A DNA stretch of 7,406 bases from Actinomycetes bacterium (GTDB lineage: Bacteria; Actinomycetota; Acidimicrobiia; Acidimicrobiales; RAAP-2). Made by a program: the position numbers and the translations under genes. Of this stretch, positions 1 to 6,356 are shown in pieces; positions within the stretch are counted from its first letter, which is position 1; the number at the start of each line of letters is the position of its first letter. The notes beneath the pieces are model-generated. The model worked only from the letters and a program-made list of their open reading frames with translations, did not search any database and had not been told where the DNA came from. The DNA is taken from assembly GCA_021849435.1 (NCBI GenBank), contig JAJZSX010000114.1:1-7406 (forward strand). Reading direction: 5' to 3'.

Positions 1-2456
1 GCAACGTCAGCCGGCACCTCGGCCACGGGCACACCCGAAAGCGTCGGCACTGGAACCGTGCGCACCTCGTCGAGCACGCTCTGGAGGCGGGCGTTGAACG
101 CGTCGAGGGCGGCCTCGGCCTCTTCAAGGGAGATATCGCCACGACGCACCAGGGTCTCGGTGTAAATCTTTCGCACCGAGCGCATCTGGTCGATGATCTT
201 GTACATCAAGGGCTGGGTGTAGCTCGGGTCGTCGCCTTCGTTGTGACCGTGACGGCGGTAACACACGATATCGAGGACGACGTCGCGCCGGAACGTCTCG
301 CGGTAGTCGAAGGCGAGCTGGGCCGCGCGCGCGCACGCCTCGGGGTCGTCGCCATTGACGTGGAAGATCGGCGCCTGGATCATCTTGGCGACGTCAGTGG
401 GATAGAAGCTCGAACGCGCCGAGTCGGGTGCGGTCGTGAACCCCACCTGATTATTGATGACAATATGGATAGCCCCGCCCACCCGATAACCCGAGAGCTG
501 CGAGAGGTTGAGGGTCTCGGCGACCACGCCCTGGCCCGCGAAGGCGGCGTCGCCGTGGATCAGGATCGGCAGGTAGGGGAAACGCCCCGAGGGCATCGCC
601 GCACTCGAGCCGTCGTCCGGGGTAAGGACGAGATCCTGCTTGGCGCGCACCACGCCCTCGACCACGGGGCTAACCGCCTCGAGGTGCGACGGGTTCGAGG
701 CCATCGACACTGCGATCTCCACGCCTGAGGAACTGACGTAGGCGCCGCGCGCGCCCTTGTGATACTTCACGTCGCCGCTGCCTTGGACGCTTTCGGGATC
801 CAGATTGCCCTCGAACTCGGAAAAGATGTCTCTGTAGGACTTGCCCACAACATTGGCCAGCACGTTGAGCCGGCCGCGATGCGCCATGCCGATGACGGCC
901 TCGCTGAGGCCCCCCTCGGCCGCGGCGTCGAGAATGGTGTGCAAGGCCACGATCGTTGACTCGCCGCCTTCGAGACCGAAGCGCTTCTGGCCCACGTAGC
1001 GCGAATGCAGGAAGCGCTCAAAGACCTCGGCCTCGTTGAGCGCTCTCAGGATCCGGTGCTGCTGGTCACGCGTTGTCGTCACGCGCACACCCTCGACACG
1101 CTCTTGGATCCATCGCTTTTGGGCGGGGTCCATGATGTGGCCGTACTCGATACCGATCGTGCGGCAATAGGCGTCGCGCAGGATCGACAGGACCTCGGCC
1201 AGGGTGGCCTCGCGCTTGCCGGCGAGGCCGGCGACGACGAAGGAGCGCTGTAGGTCCCAAATCGTCAGCCCGTAGTTGTCGATCTCGAGCTCGGGGTGCA
1301 GCGGCGGCGGGTCGGCGTGCAGGGGGTCGAGGTGCGCGTAAAGGTGCCCGCGTACCCGATACATATTGATGAGCTCCTGGACCCGGATGTGCTTGAGCGT
1401 GCGCTCGTCATTGTCCGCGTGACCCGGGTTGCGGTCGTTGGCCCAGTGCGAGGGCTCGTAGGGAACTCCCAAGGACGAAAAGATCTCCTCGTAGAAGGCG
1501 TGTCCGCCCGTAAGACACTCGGCGACGTACTTGAGAAACAGCCCCGACTCCGCGCCCTGGATGATCCGGTGGTCGTAGGTCGACGTGAGCGACATGACCT
1601 TGCCGACGCCTATCTCGGCGAGGGCGCGTGGGTCCGCCGCCTCGAAGCCGGCCGGCCAGGCGAGGGCTCCCACTCCAATGATCGCGCCCTGGCCGGGCAT
1701 GAGTCGCGGCACGGACTGGACGGTGCCAAGGGTCCCGGGATTGGTCAGGGAGACGGTCGCCCCAACGAAGTCGTCTGCGCCGAAGGTGCCCGCGTGGACC
1801 TTGCGCACGAGGTCTTCGTACGCGAGAAGGAATCCGCGAAAATCCATGGTGTCCGCGTCGCGAATGACCGGCACCAGCAGGTTGCGTGTCCCGTCGGCCC
1901 GCTCAACGTCGACCGCGAGTCCGAGCCCGACGTGCTCGTGATGGATCACGCCGGGCGTGCCTTTGGCGTCGACGGCCTCGACGAAGGTCGAGTTCATCGA
2001 GGGTACCGCGCCGAGGCCTTTGACGACCGCGTAGGCGATGAAGTGGGTGAAGGAGACTTTCGCACCGCTGCTGCGGGCCAGGTTCTCGTTGAGCGCGGTG
2101 CGATTGATCTCGAGCAGGCGAGCGGCGACGGTGCGCACGCTCGTCGCGGTGGGAACGCCCAGACTCGCGACCATGTTGGTCACGATGCGCGCCGGGGCGC
2201 CGCGAAGGGCCACGGCGCCCTCTCCGGTGGCGACCTTGGCCTGCGCGGGGGCCGCAGGGGCAGCGGAAGCGGCCAGCACCGAGGTCGTCACGGTCGGCAC
2301 GGTCGAGCGCTGGTAGTCGGCGAAGAACTCGCGCCAGCTCGGTGACACCGAGCCGGGATCGAGCAGGAAACGGTCATACATATCATCGACCAGCCACGCA
2401 TTGGGTCCGAAGGACCCCTTGTGCGCCGACGAGGAAGGTTCGGAGGGGGCAGTCAC
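1..2456 (-). CDS. kgd: Multifunctional 2-oxoglutarate dehydrogenase (fused E2-E1), N-terminal two thirds, cut by window edge
   Basis: This gene encodes the actinobacterial Kgd/OdhA/SucA protein, which carries the ThDP-dependent E1 activity (2-oxoglutarate decarboxylation) fused to an E2-type succinyltransferase domain. It acts in the cytoplasm, in the TCA cycle. I translated 818 codons from the minus strand; no stop is reached and roughly 400 C-terminal residues should lie beyond position 1. In order: the N-terminal E1 helix (FGPNAWLVDDMYDRF, residues 17-31), an Ala/Pro/Thr-rich linker (about 51-80), the E2 catalytic domain (about 84-320) with SLTNPGTLGTVQSVPRLMPG near 236-255 and catalytic His296 in TYDHRIIQGAESG, then E1 with RVRGH (His371), MAHRGRLNVLANV (His526), and the ThDP/Mg site GDAAFAGQG (635-643) plus NNQ (668-670). 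No lipoyl domain is present, as usual for this family. The GTG start is fixed by an in-frame TAG four codons upstream. The gene has no frameshift and diverges from the hydrolase gene. Confidence 0.97.
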   Translation of the reverse strand, partial: MTAPSEPSSSAHKGSFGPNAWLVDDMYDRFLLDPGSVSPSWREFFADYQRSTVPTVTTSVLAASAAPAAPAQAKVATGEGAVALRGAPARIVTNMVASLGVPTATSVRTVAARLLEINRTALNENLARSSGAKVSFTHFIAYAVVKGLGAVPSMNSTFVEAVDAKGTPGVIHHEHVGLGLAVDVERADGTRNLLVPVIRDADTMDFRGFLLAYEDLVRKVHAGTFGADDFVGATVSLTNPGTLGTVQSVPRLMPGQGAIIGVGALAWPAGFEAADPRALAEIGVGKVMSLTSTYDHRIIQGAESGLFLKYVAECLTGGHAFYEEIFSSLGVPYEPSHWANDRNPGHADNDERTLKHIRVQELINMYRVRGHLYAHLDPLHADPPPLHPELEIDNYGLTIWDLQRSFVVAGLAGKREATLAEVLSILRDAYCRTIGIEYGHIMDPAQKRWIQERVEGVRVTTTRDQQHRILRALNEAEVFERFLHSRYVGQKRFGLEGGESTIVALHTILDAAAEGGLSEAVIGMAHRGRLNVLANVVGKSYRDIFSEFEGNLDPESVQGSGDVKYHKGARGAYVSSSGVEIAVSMASNPSHLEAVSPVVEGVVRAKQDLVLTPDDGSSAAMPSGRFPYLPILIHGDAAFAGQGVVAETLNLSQLSGYRVGGAIHIVINNQVGFTTAPDSARSSFYPTDVAKMIQAPIFHVNGDDPEACARAAQLAFDYRETFRRDVVLDIVCYRRHGHNEGDDPSYTQPLMYKIIDQMRSVRKIYTETLVRRGDISLEEAEAALDAFNARLQSVLDEVRTVPVPTLSGVPVAEVPADV

Positions 2457-2462
2457 GCGTCC

Positions 2463-2468
2463 AGCCTA
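2463..2468 (-). promoter_or_regulatory. Candidate -10 box of kgd, leaderless arrangement
   Basis: On the minus strand the hexamer TAGGCT lies at exactly -12 to -7 from the G of the kgd GTG start. It fits the actinobacterial TANNNT -10 consensus and would place transcription initiation on the start codon itself. No convincing Shine-Dalgarno precedes the GTG. A weak -35-like TTGAAT lies at 2489-2484, with a short 15-bp spacer. The TAG of this box is also the in-frame stop that limits the reading frame. The call is by pattern only. Confidence 0.55.
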
Positions 2469-2515
2469 GAGCGAGGCTCGCGGATTCAACGTGGCCGGTT
2501 CGCCGGGCGAGCGGG

Positions 2516-2521
2516 TAAGTT
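2516..2521 (+). promoter_or_regulatory. Candidate -10 box of the hydrolase-epimerase unit, leaderless arrangement
   Basis: TAAGTT lies at exactly -12 to -7 from the GTG at 2528, so a transcript starting 7 bases beyond the box would begin on the start codon. There is no purine-rich Shine-Dalgarno in the usual place, which supports leaderless translation from GTG rather than from the in-frame ATG at 2540. No good -35 is visible at 16-18 bp spacing. Together with the opposing box at 2463-2468 it forms a compact divergent promoter region. Confidence 0.55.
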
Positions 2522-2527
2522 CACGCC

Positions 2528-3334
2528 GTGGACACCGCGATGCAACCTCTGCGAGGACTGCGCGCGATGCCCTCGCCACCCGTACCGGGCCTCGCGGTCG
2601 CCGAACGACGCGTCGCCCATCCTCAGGCCAGCGTGATCTGTGTCCACGGCGGCCTTGACCGTGGAGGTTCGTTCGCGCGCATCGCGCGCCGCCTCGAGCA
2701 GTTCGATCTGGTGACCTACGACCGACGGGGCTATCAGGGCTCGCGCGCTCTGGGCGTGGGAACCCATGACGAGCACGTGACCGATCTTCTCGCCCTGATC
2801 CGCGCGGAGCGCAAAAGCGCCCGCGTCCTCGTCTTCGGCCACAGCGTTGGCGGCGTCGTGGCGCTGGGCGCCGCCGTCGCCGAGCCCGCGCTCGTCGACC
2901 TCGTCGTCGCCTATGAGTCCCCCCTGCCCTGGATCCTGCCCCGCGAGCACTCCCGGTCGCTCCTCGGGGAGGATCCCCGCGAGGAAGCCGAGATCTTCTT
3001 CAAGCGCATGGTGTCACGCAGCGCGTGGGAGCGCCTGAGCGACACCGAAAAGGAGTCCCGACGACTCGACGGACCAGCCCTTCTGGCCGACCTACGCAGC
3101 GTGCGCGCGAGCGCGCCCTTCGACCTGTCTGACCTGGCTACTAGCGCGACCTACGTCCACGGTGACGGAGTACTCGCGCCCTATTACCGCGAGTTATCCG
3201 CCCTTCTCGCGAACCGGTACGCCATTCGCACTGTGGAGATGACGGACGCAGGCCACGGCGCCCACCTGGCGAACCCTGATCAACTGGCTGAACTGCTCTC
3301 GACTCTCTGGCAGGACGCGTGCGCGTCGGCCTAA
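2528..3334 (+). CDS. Alpha/beta-hydrolase fold protein
   Basis: A 268-residue cytoplasmic protein of the alpha/beta-hydrolase superfamily, a usual length for a single-domain member; no signal peptide or membrane segment is seen. The oxyanion region is VICVHGG (36-42). A strand/loop follows with YDRRGYQGS (64-72), and the nucleophile elbow is GHSVGG with Ser106. Segment VAYESPLPW (128-136) follows strand 6. The C-terminal DAGHGAHLANPDQL carries the likely catalytic His243. The acid is unclear: the strand-7 loop reads VHGDGVLAP, giving Asp213 earlier than the usual spacing, so Glu130 is an alternative. The GTG start is chosen because a TANNNT box sits 7 bases upstream; ATG at 2540 would remove only four residues. 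The gene overlaps the next gene by 16 bp, which implies co-transcription and probably coupled translation. Family members include esterases, lipases, peroxidases and C-C hydrolases, so no substrate can be named. Confidence 0.9.
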   Translation: MDTAMQPLRGLRAMPSPPVPGLAVAERRVAHPQASVICVHGGLDRGGSFARIARRLEQFDLVTYDRRGYQGSRALGVGTHDEHVTDLLALIRAERKSARVLVFGHSVGGVVALGAAVAEPALVDLVVAYESPLPWILPREHSRSLLGEDPREEAEIFFKRMVSRSAWERLSDTEKESRRLDGPALLADLRSVRASAPFDLSDLATSATYVHGDGVLAPYYRELSALLANRYAIRTVEMTDAGHGAHLANPDQLAELLSTLWQDACASA

Positions 3335-4227
3335 GCGGGGCGAGCGGGTTCATCGCCACGGCGCTGGCGAGCGAGCTCTCTGCGCGCGGCGATGAGGTCG
3401 TGCGATTCGTGCGACCCGAGAGCCCCGTAACGAGCGGACCGTCAATTCGCTGGGACCCCGCGCGCGGATTGCTCGAGACCGATGACGCACGTCGGACGGG
3501 ACCGCTCGACGCCGTGGTAAACCTCGCGGGGGCCGGCATCGGCGACCGGCGCTGGAGCGAGGCCCGCAAGGAGCTTCTTCGAACCTCGCGCCTCAACGCC
3601 ACCGACTTGATCGTCGGGTCCCTCGAAGCCCTCGGGGCGACCGCCCTGATCAATGGTTCGGCGATTGGCTACTACGGCTCGCGCGGCAACGAGATCCTTG
3701 ACGAGACCTCCTCGCCGGGCGAGGACTTCCTCGCCCGGCTCTGCGTGGACTGGGAGGCCGCGGCCGAGCGCGCACCATCGGGCGTGCGCGTCGCGCACGT
3801 ACGCACCGGCATCATCCTCGACGTCCGCGGCGGAGCGCTCGCGCGTCAGCTGCCGCTGTTTCGCCTCGGCCTGGGCGGACGACTGGGGCGCGGAAGCCAG
3901 TGGCTCAGTCCGATCTCGTTGACCGACGAGATCCGTGCCATCGTGTGGCTCCTCGATCATGAGTTACGCGGACCTTTCAATCTCACGGCGCCCACTCCCC
4001 TCACCAACGCCGACTTCACCCACGTGATGGGTAACGCCCTGCGACGTCCGACCGTGCTCGCTGTGCCACGCGCGGCGCTCGCGTTAGCCCTCGGTGAAGG
4101 GCTGGTCGACGGCGCTCTCCTGGCCAGTCAACGCGTCGTTCCGACCCGTCTGATCGAAAGCGGGTTCGCCTTTCGCAGCGTCGATGCGAGCTCCATCGTC
4201 ACCTCCCTTCTCGCGTCCAGCATTTAA
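3319..4227 (+). CDS. TIGR01777/SDR39U1-family epimerase-like NAD(P)-binding protein
   Basis: A 302-residue extended-SDR protein, the normal size for the YfcH/SDR39U1 group of NAD-dependent epimerase-like proteins. The N-terminal Rossmann motif is GASGFIA (7-13). Family signatures follow: NLAGAGIGDRRWSEARK (68-84), the active-site region SAIGYYGSRGNE (114-125), SPGEDFLARLCVDWEAAAE (132-150), RTGIILD (162-168) and GLGGRLGRGSQW (184-195). The C-terminal DUF1731-type segment covers about 246-293 with VPRAALALALGE, LLASQRVVPTRLIESGFAF and conserved neighbours. The GTG start is needed for an intact first beta strand and lies inside the end of the hydrolase gene, so translation is probably coupled. 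Oddities: the third Rossmann glycine is Ala13, and the common family segment SWIH before an acidic pair reads SPISLTDEI (197-205). The substrate of this family is not established. It sits close to kgd, which may reflect a link to 2-oxoacid dehydrogenase metabolism. Confidence 0.93.
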   Translation: MRVGLSGASGFIATALASELSARGDEVVRFVRPESPVTSGPSIRWDPARGLLETDDARRTGPLDAVVNLAGAGIGDRRWSEARKELLRTSRLNATDLIVGSLEALGATALINGSAIGYYGSRGNEILDETSSPGEDFLARLCVDWEAAAERAPSGVRVAHVRTGIILDVRGGALARQLPLFRLGLGGRLGRGSQWLSPISLTDEIRAIVWLLDHELRGPFNLTAPTPLTNADFTHVMGNALRRPTVLAVPRAALALALGEGLVDGALLASQRVVPTRLIESGFAFRSVDASSIVTSLLASSI

Positions 4228-4239
4228 CGAAATCGCAAT

Positions 4240-4257
4240 GTTGGCCCAAAGGCCAAC
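4240..4257 (+). terminator. Hairpin after the hydrolase-epimerase unit, possible weak terminator
   Basis: GTTGGCC, loop CAAA and GGCCAAC make a perfect 7-bp stem beginning 13 bases after the epimerase TAA. No T tract follows (TACCACTTGAG), so it would be a U-less actinobacterial-type terminator at best. As a DNA palindrome it could instead be an operator for the downstream binding-protein gene. The symmetry is directly visible; the function is inferred. Confidence 0.45.
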
Positions 4258-4387
4258 TACCACTTGAGAAATTCGATATTCGGGCGTCAGAAAAGTCCGC
4301 GCTCAAGAGGGGGTATGAACTTGTTTGACCCCCAACCAGCCGATACAGTTGCCACGAGTCCATCTGAGATGGGTAAGCAAAGCAATT
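4258..4387 (+). other. Leader/promoter region of the ABC binding-protein gene
   Basis: This non-coding stretch looks poorer in G+C than the flanking genes. A tentative promoter is TTGTTT (4321-4326), a 17-bp spacer and TACAGT (4344-4349). It would start transcription near 4356 and leave an mRNA leader of about 65-70 bases. A short stem CCATC-TGA-GATGG (4360-4372) lies in that leader. The frame of the downstream gene stays open back to a TTG at 4264, but the residues encoded here (mixed polar, no hydrophobic core) would sit in front of a complete signal peptide, so I treat the region as untranslated. I recognise no known riboswitch. Confidence 0.4.
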
Positions 4388-4406
4388 GTGACCACTTCGG
4401 TGGCAC
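4388..4406 (+). promoter_or_regulatory. UUCG-capped hairpin abutting the Shine-Dalgarno
   Basis: GTG, bulged A, CCAC, loop TTCG, GTGG and CAC form a 7-bp stem with one bulge and a C(UUCG)G tetraloop, an exceptionally stable RNA loop. The hairpin ends one base before the GGGAGG ribosome binding site. It could protect the mRNA 5' region from nucleases or tune ribosome access. The sequence symmetry is direct; the role is inferred. Confidence 0.5.
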
Positions 4407-4407
4407 T

Positions 4408-4413
4408 GGGAGG
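4408..4413 (+). promoter_or_regulatory. Shine-Dalgarno that fixes the binding-protein start
   Basis: GGGAGG sits 9 bases before the ATG at 4423 and is the only strong ribosome binding site near the candidate starts of this gene. It supports ATG 4423 over the upstream TTG at 4264 and the ATG at 4315, and it contrasts with the apparently leaderless genes elsewhere in the window. Confidence 0.8.
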
Positions 4414-4422
4414 CAATTCAAT

Positions 4423-6237
4423 ATGCAATTAGGACGCAAACTCCGACTCGGGATGACCATTGGCGCAGTCGCCAGTGCGTTGTCCATGGGTCTCATTGCT
4501 CCAACCGTGAGTGGGGCGGCGGCCCCATCAGGGACGATCACGTTCGCGGAGGGTGCGGGTGCTAACCCGAACTACATCTTCCCGTACATGGGTTGCGCCT
4601 ATTTTTCGGTGAGCACGATCAACCAGTTCCAGGAGCTGATGTTCCGCCCCCTGTATTGGTTCGGTCTTGGCGGCTCAGTTGCTGTCCAGCCTCAGTTGTC
4701 CACCGCCTTCTTGCCCAAGATGAGCAATAACAACAGGACGGCGACCATCACGATGAAGGGCTGGAAGTTCGCTGACGGCCAGACCGTGAACGCCCAGTCC
4801 GTGATGTTCTTCCTCAACATGTACAACGCCGACCCGACGTCGTACTGTGGATTCAACGGCTCGCTGAGCATCCCCACGCTGATCAAGAGCGCCTCCGGAC
4901 ACGGCAACACCGTGGTCCTGCACTTCACGAAGCCGCTGAACCCGACGTGGTTGCTCTACAACAACCTGTCGATGATCACACCAATGCCCAACTCGTGGGA
5001 CCGTACTGCCGGTGGCAAGGCCAACTGCGCCGGTGGCGCCTACGGCGCTGCCTCGACCAAGGTGGCTTGCAAGAACGTTGAGGCCTACCTCGACGCCCAG
5101 TCCGGCAAGACCAACACCTACACGGGCAAGATGTGGCAGAGCGGCGTTGACGGCCCGTGGCGTTTGACGAGCTTCGACAACCTCGGCAACGCGACGTTCC
5201 AGCCGAACCCGCGTTACTCCGGCCCGCAGAAGGCGATGGTCAAGTTCTTCAAGCTCGTGGCCTACACCTCCACGCAGGCTGAAGAGAACGACCTCCAGGC
5301 CGGCAAGATCGACCTTGGCTATGTTGACCCGGGCGTTCTGACCGCTCCGGCCCCCGCGCCGGGCAAGGTGGGACCGAACTGGGGCAACCTTTCGACTCGC
5401 TACAACATGTCGACGGGCACGAACTGGGGCTTTAACTACGCGCCGTTCAACTTCAGTTCCAAGGACCCGAAGTCGGCCGCCATTGCCCAGCTCTACATCC
5501 GCCAGGCCATCCAGATGTCGATGGACCAGAACGGGATCATCACTAACATCTTCAAGGGTTACGGCCAGGCTAACTACAGCCCGGTGCCCACCATCGCGCC
5601 GAAGTCGCTGAGTGCACCCTTCCCCAACCCGTATCCGTTTAGCCTCTCAGGAGCAAAGGCTCTCCTGACTTCACACGGCTGGACGATGCAGAACGGCGTC
5701 ATGACCTGCACCAGCCCGGGGACGGGTTCGAGTCAGTGTGGCGCGGGAATCACCCAGGGCTACACGCTCAACCTCAAGATGATTTACCTGAGCGGCTACC
5801 CGGCCTACGACAAGGAGATCGCGGCTGACATCGCCAACTGGAACTCCATTGGCATCAACATGTCGTACTCAACCACCACGTTCAACAACGTGATCGGTTC
5901 CTGCAACGGCGGCGGCGGCTTCGAACTGTGCTGGTGGGGCGGTGGCTGGATATACGCACCTGACTTCCTGCCGACCGGTGAGTCCCTCTTCACCCCGGAC
6001 AGCGGCTTCAACCCCGGCTCGTACAACGACCCGACGATGACCAAGCTGGTCAACGCGACGGTCTTTGGCACCGCGAACCTGACGGCCTACGCCAAGTACG
6101 CCGCCCAGCAGTTGCCCGTGCTGTACATGCCGGCCGGTAACTCGGCGGTAGGTGAGACCATCAAGACGCTCAAGAGCAAGATTGGCTTCACGCCGAACCC
6201 GCTGGGTAACTTGCAGCCGGAGTACTTGCACTACTAA
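4423..6237 (+). CDS. Family-5 ABC transporter solute-binding protein (Dpp/Opp-like), secreted
   Basis: A 604-residue extracytoplasmic solute-binding protein of the SBP_bac_5 family, which binds peptides, oligosaccharides, nickel or other solutes and delivers them to a DppBC-type permease. The start is ATG after GGGAGG. Residues 1-31 form a Sec signal peptide: basic MQLGRKLRLG, hydrophobic core to about residue 25, and a probable cleavage near VSG|AAA. No cysteine follows the core, so there is no lipobox, although many Gram-positive binding proteins are lipoproteins. Family landmarks are the WKFADGQTVNAQSVMFFLN segment (114-132), GPWRLTSFDNLGNATFQPNP (244-263), ARQAL-like YIRQAIQMSMDQNGIITNIF (358-377) and YSPVP (385-389). 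Eight cysteines (58, 142, 202, 216, 429, 439, 494, 503) include three closely spaced pairs, suggesting disulfides outside the cell. The mature part favours AAC and AAG codons, as in strongly expressed genes. A terminator follows directly and the permease lies just beyond. The substrate cannot be read from sequence. Confidence 0.95.
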   Translation: MQLGRKLRLGMTIGAVASALSMGLIAPTVSGAAAPSGTITFAEGAGANPNYIFPYMGCAYFSVSTINQFQELMFRPLYWFGLGGSVAVQPQLSTAFLPKMSNNNRTATITMKGWKFADGQTVNAQSVMFFLNMYNADPTSYCGFNGSLSIPTLIKSASGHGNTVVLHFTKPLNPTWLLYNNLSMITPMPNSWDRTAGGKANCAGGAYGAASTKVACKNVEAYLDAQSGKTNTYTGKMWQSGVDGPWRLTSFDNLGNATFQPNPRYSGPQKAMVKFFKLVAYTSTQAEENDLQAGKIDLGYVDPGVLTAPAPAPGKVGPNWGNLSTRYNMSTGTNWGFNYAPFNFSSKDPKSAAIAQLYIRQAIQMSMDQNGIITNIFKGYGQANYSPVPTIAPKSLSAPFPNPYPFSLSGAKALLTSHGWTMQNGVMTCTSPGTGSSQCGAGITQGYTLNLKMIYLSGYPAYDKEIAADIANWNSIGINMSYSTTTFNNVIGSCNGGGGFELCWWGGGWIYAPDFLPTGESLFTPDSGFNPGSYNDPTMTKLVNATVFGTANLTAYAKYAAQQLPVLYMPAGNSAVGETIKTLKSKIGFTPNPLGNLQPEYLHY

Positions 6238-6261
6238 GCAGTCGCAGCACGCATCACTCGT

Positions 6262-6300
6262 AACAAGGGAGGGGCCCGAAAGGGCCCCTCCCTTGTTTTC
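6262..6300 (+). terminator. Strong intrinsic terminator between binding protein and permease
   Basis: A perfect 16-bp stem (AACAAGGGAGGGGCCC at 6262-6277 with its complement at 6282-6297) is closed by a GAAA tetraloop and ends in TTTT (6296-6299). It begins 24 bases after the TAA of the binding-protein gene. It should end most transcription of that gene and separate its expression level from that of the membrane components. Confidence 0.92.
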
Positions 6301-6344
6301 GCATCCGAGGGCCCGGGCGACAAGGTGCCCGATTAGCCCGCTGA

Positions 6345-6350
6345 TAGACT
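6345..6350 (+). promoter_or_regulatory. Candidate -10 box of the permease gene, leaderless arrangement
   Basis: TAGACT lies at exactly -12 to -7 from the permease GTG at 6357, after the terminator, and there is no Shine-Dalgarno before the GTG. This repeats the geometry seen upstream of kgd and of the hydrolase. No clear -35 is visible at normal spacing. It would give the permease genes a promoter separate from that of the binding protein. Confidence 0.6.
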
Positions 6351-6356
6351 CGGCCC

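Noticed and set aside
1296..2345. A 349-codon open frame on the plus strand
   Set aside because: It lies entirely antisense to kgd, whose minus-strand translation shows conserved E2 and E1 motifs throughout. The plus-strand product is low-complexity Arg/Gly/Val-rich with no family features; it is a by-product of G+C bias.
2486..2950. A 154-codon minus-strand open frame across the kgd-hydrolase junction
   Set aside because: It is antisense to the hydrolase region containing the oxyanion and nucleophile motifs, overlaps the divergent promoter and shows no recognisable features.
3442..3960. A 172-codon minus-strand open frame inside the epimerase gene
   Set aside because: It is an exact antisense shadow of the conserved SDR motifs, with no ribosome binding site or family pattern.
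4360..4372. CCATC-TGA-GATGG stem in the leader as a riboswitch or terminator
   Set aside because: Only 5 bp with a 3-base loop, no T tract and no recognisable aptamer features; too small to call separately.
4264..4422. N-terminal extension of the binding protein from TTG 4264 or ATG 4315
   Set aside because: The extension would place a polar stretch ahead of a complete signal peptide, and neither start has a properly spaced ribosome binding site. ATG 4423 has GGGAGG 9 bases upstream.
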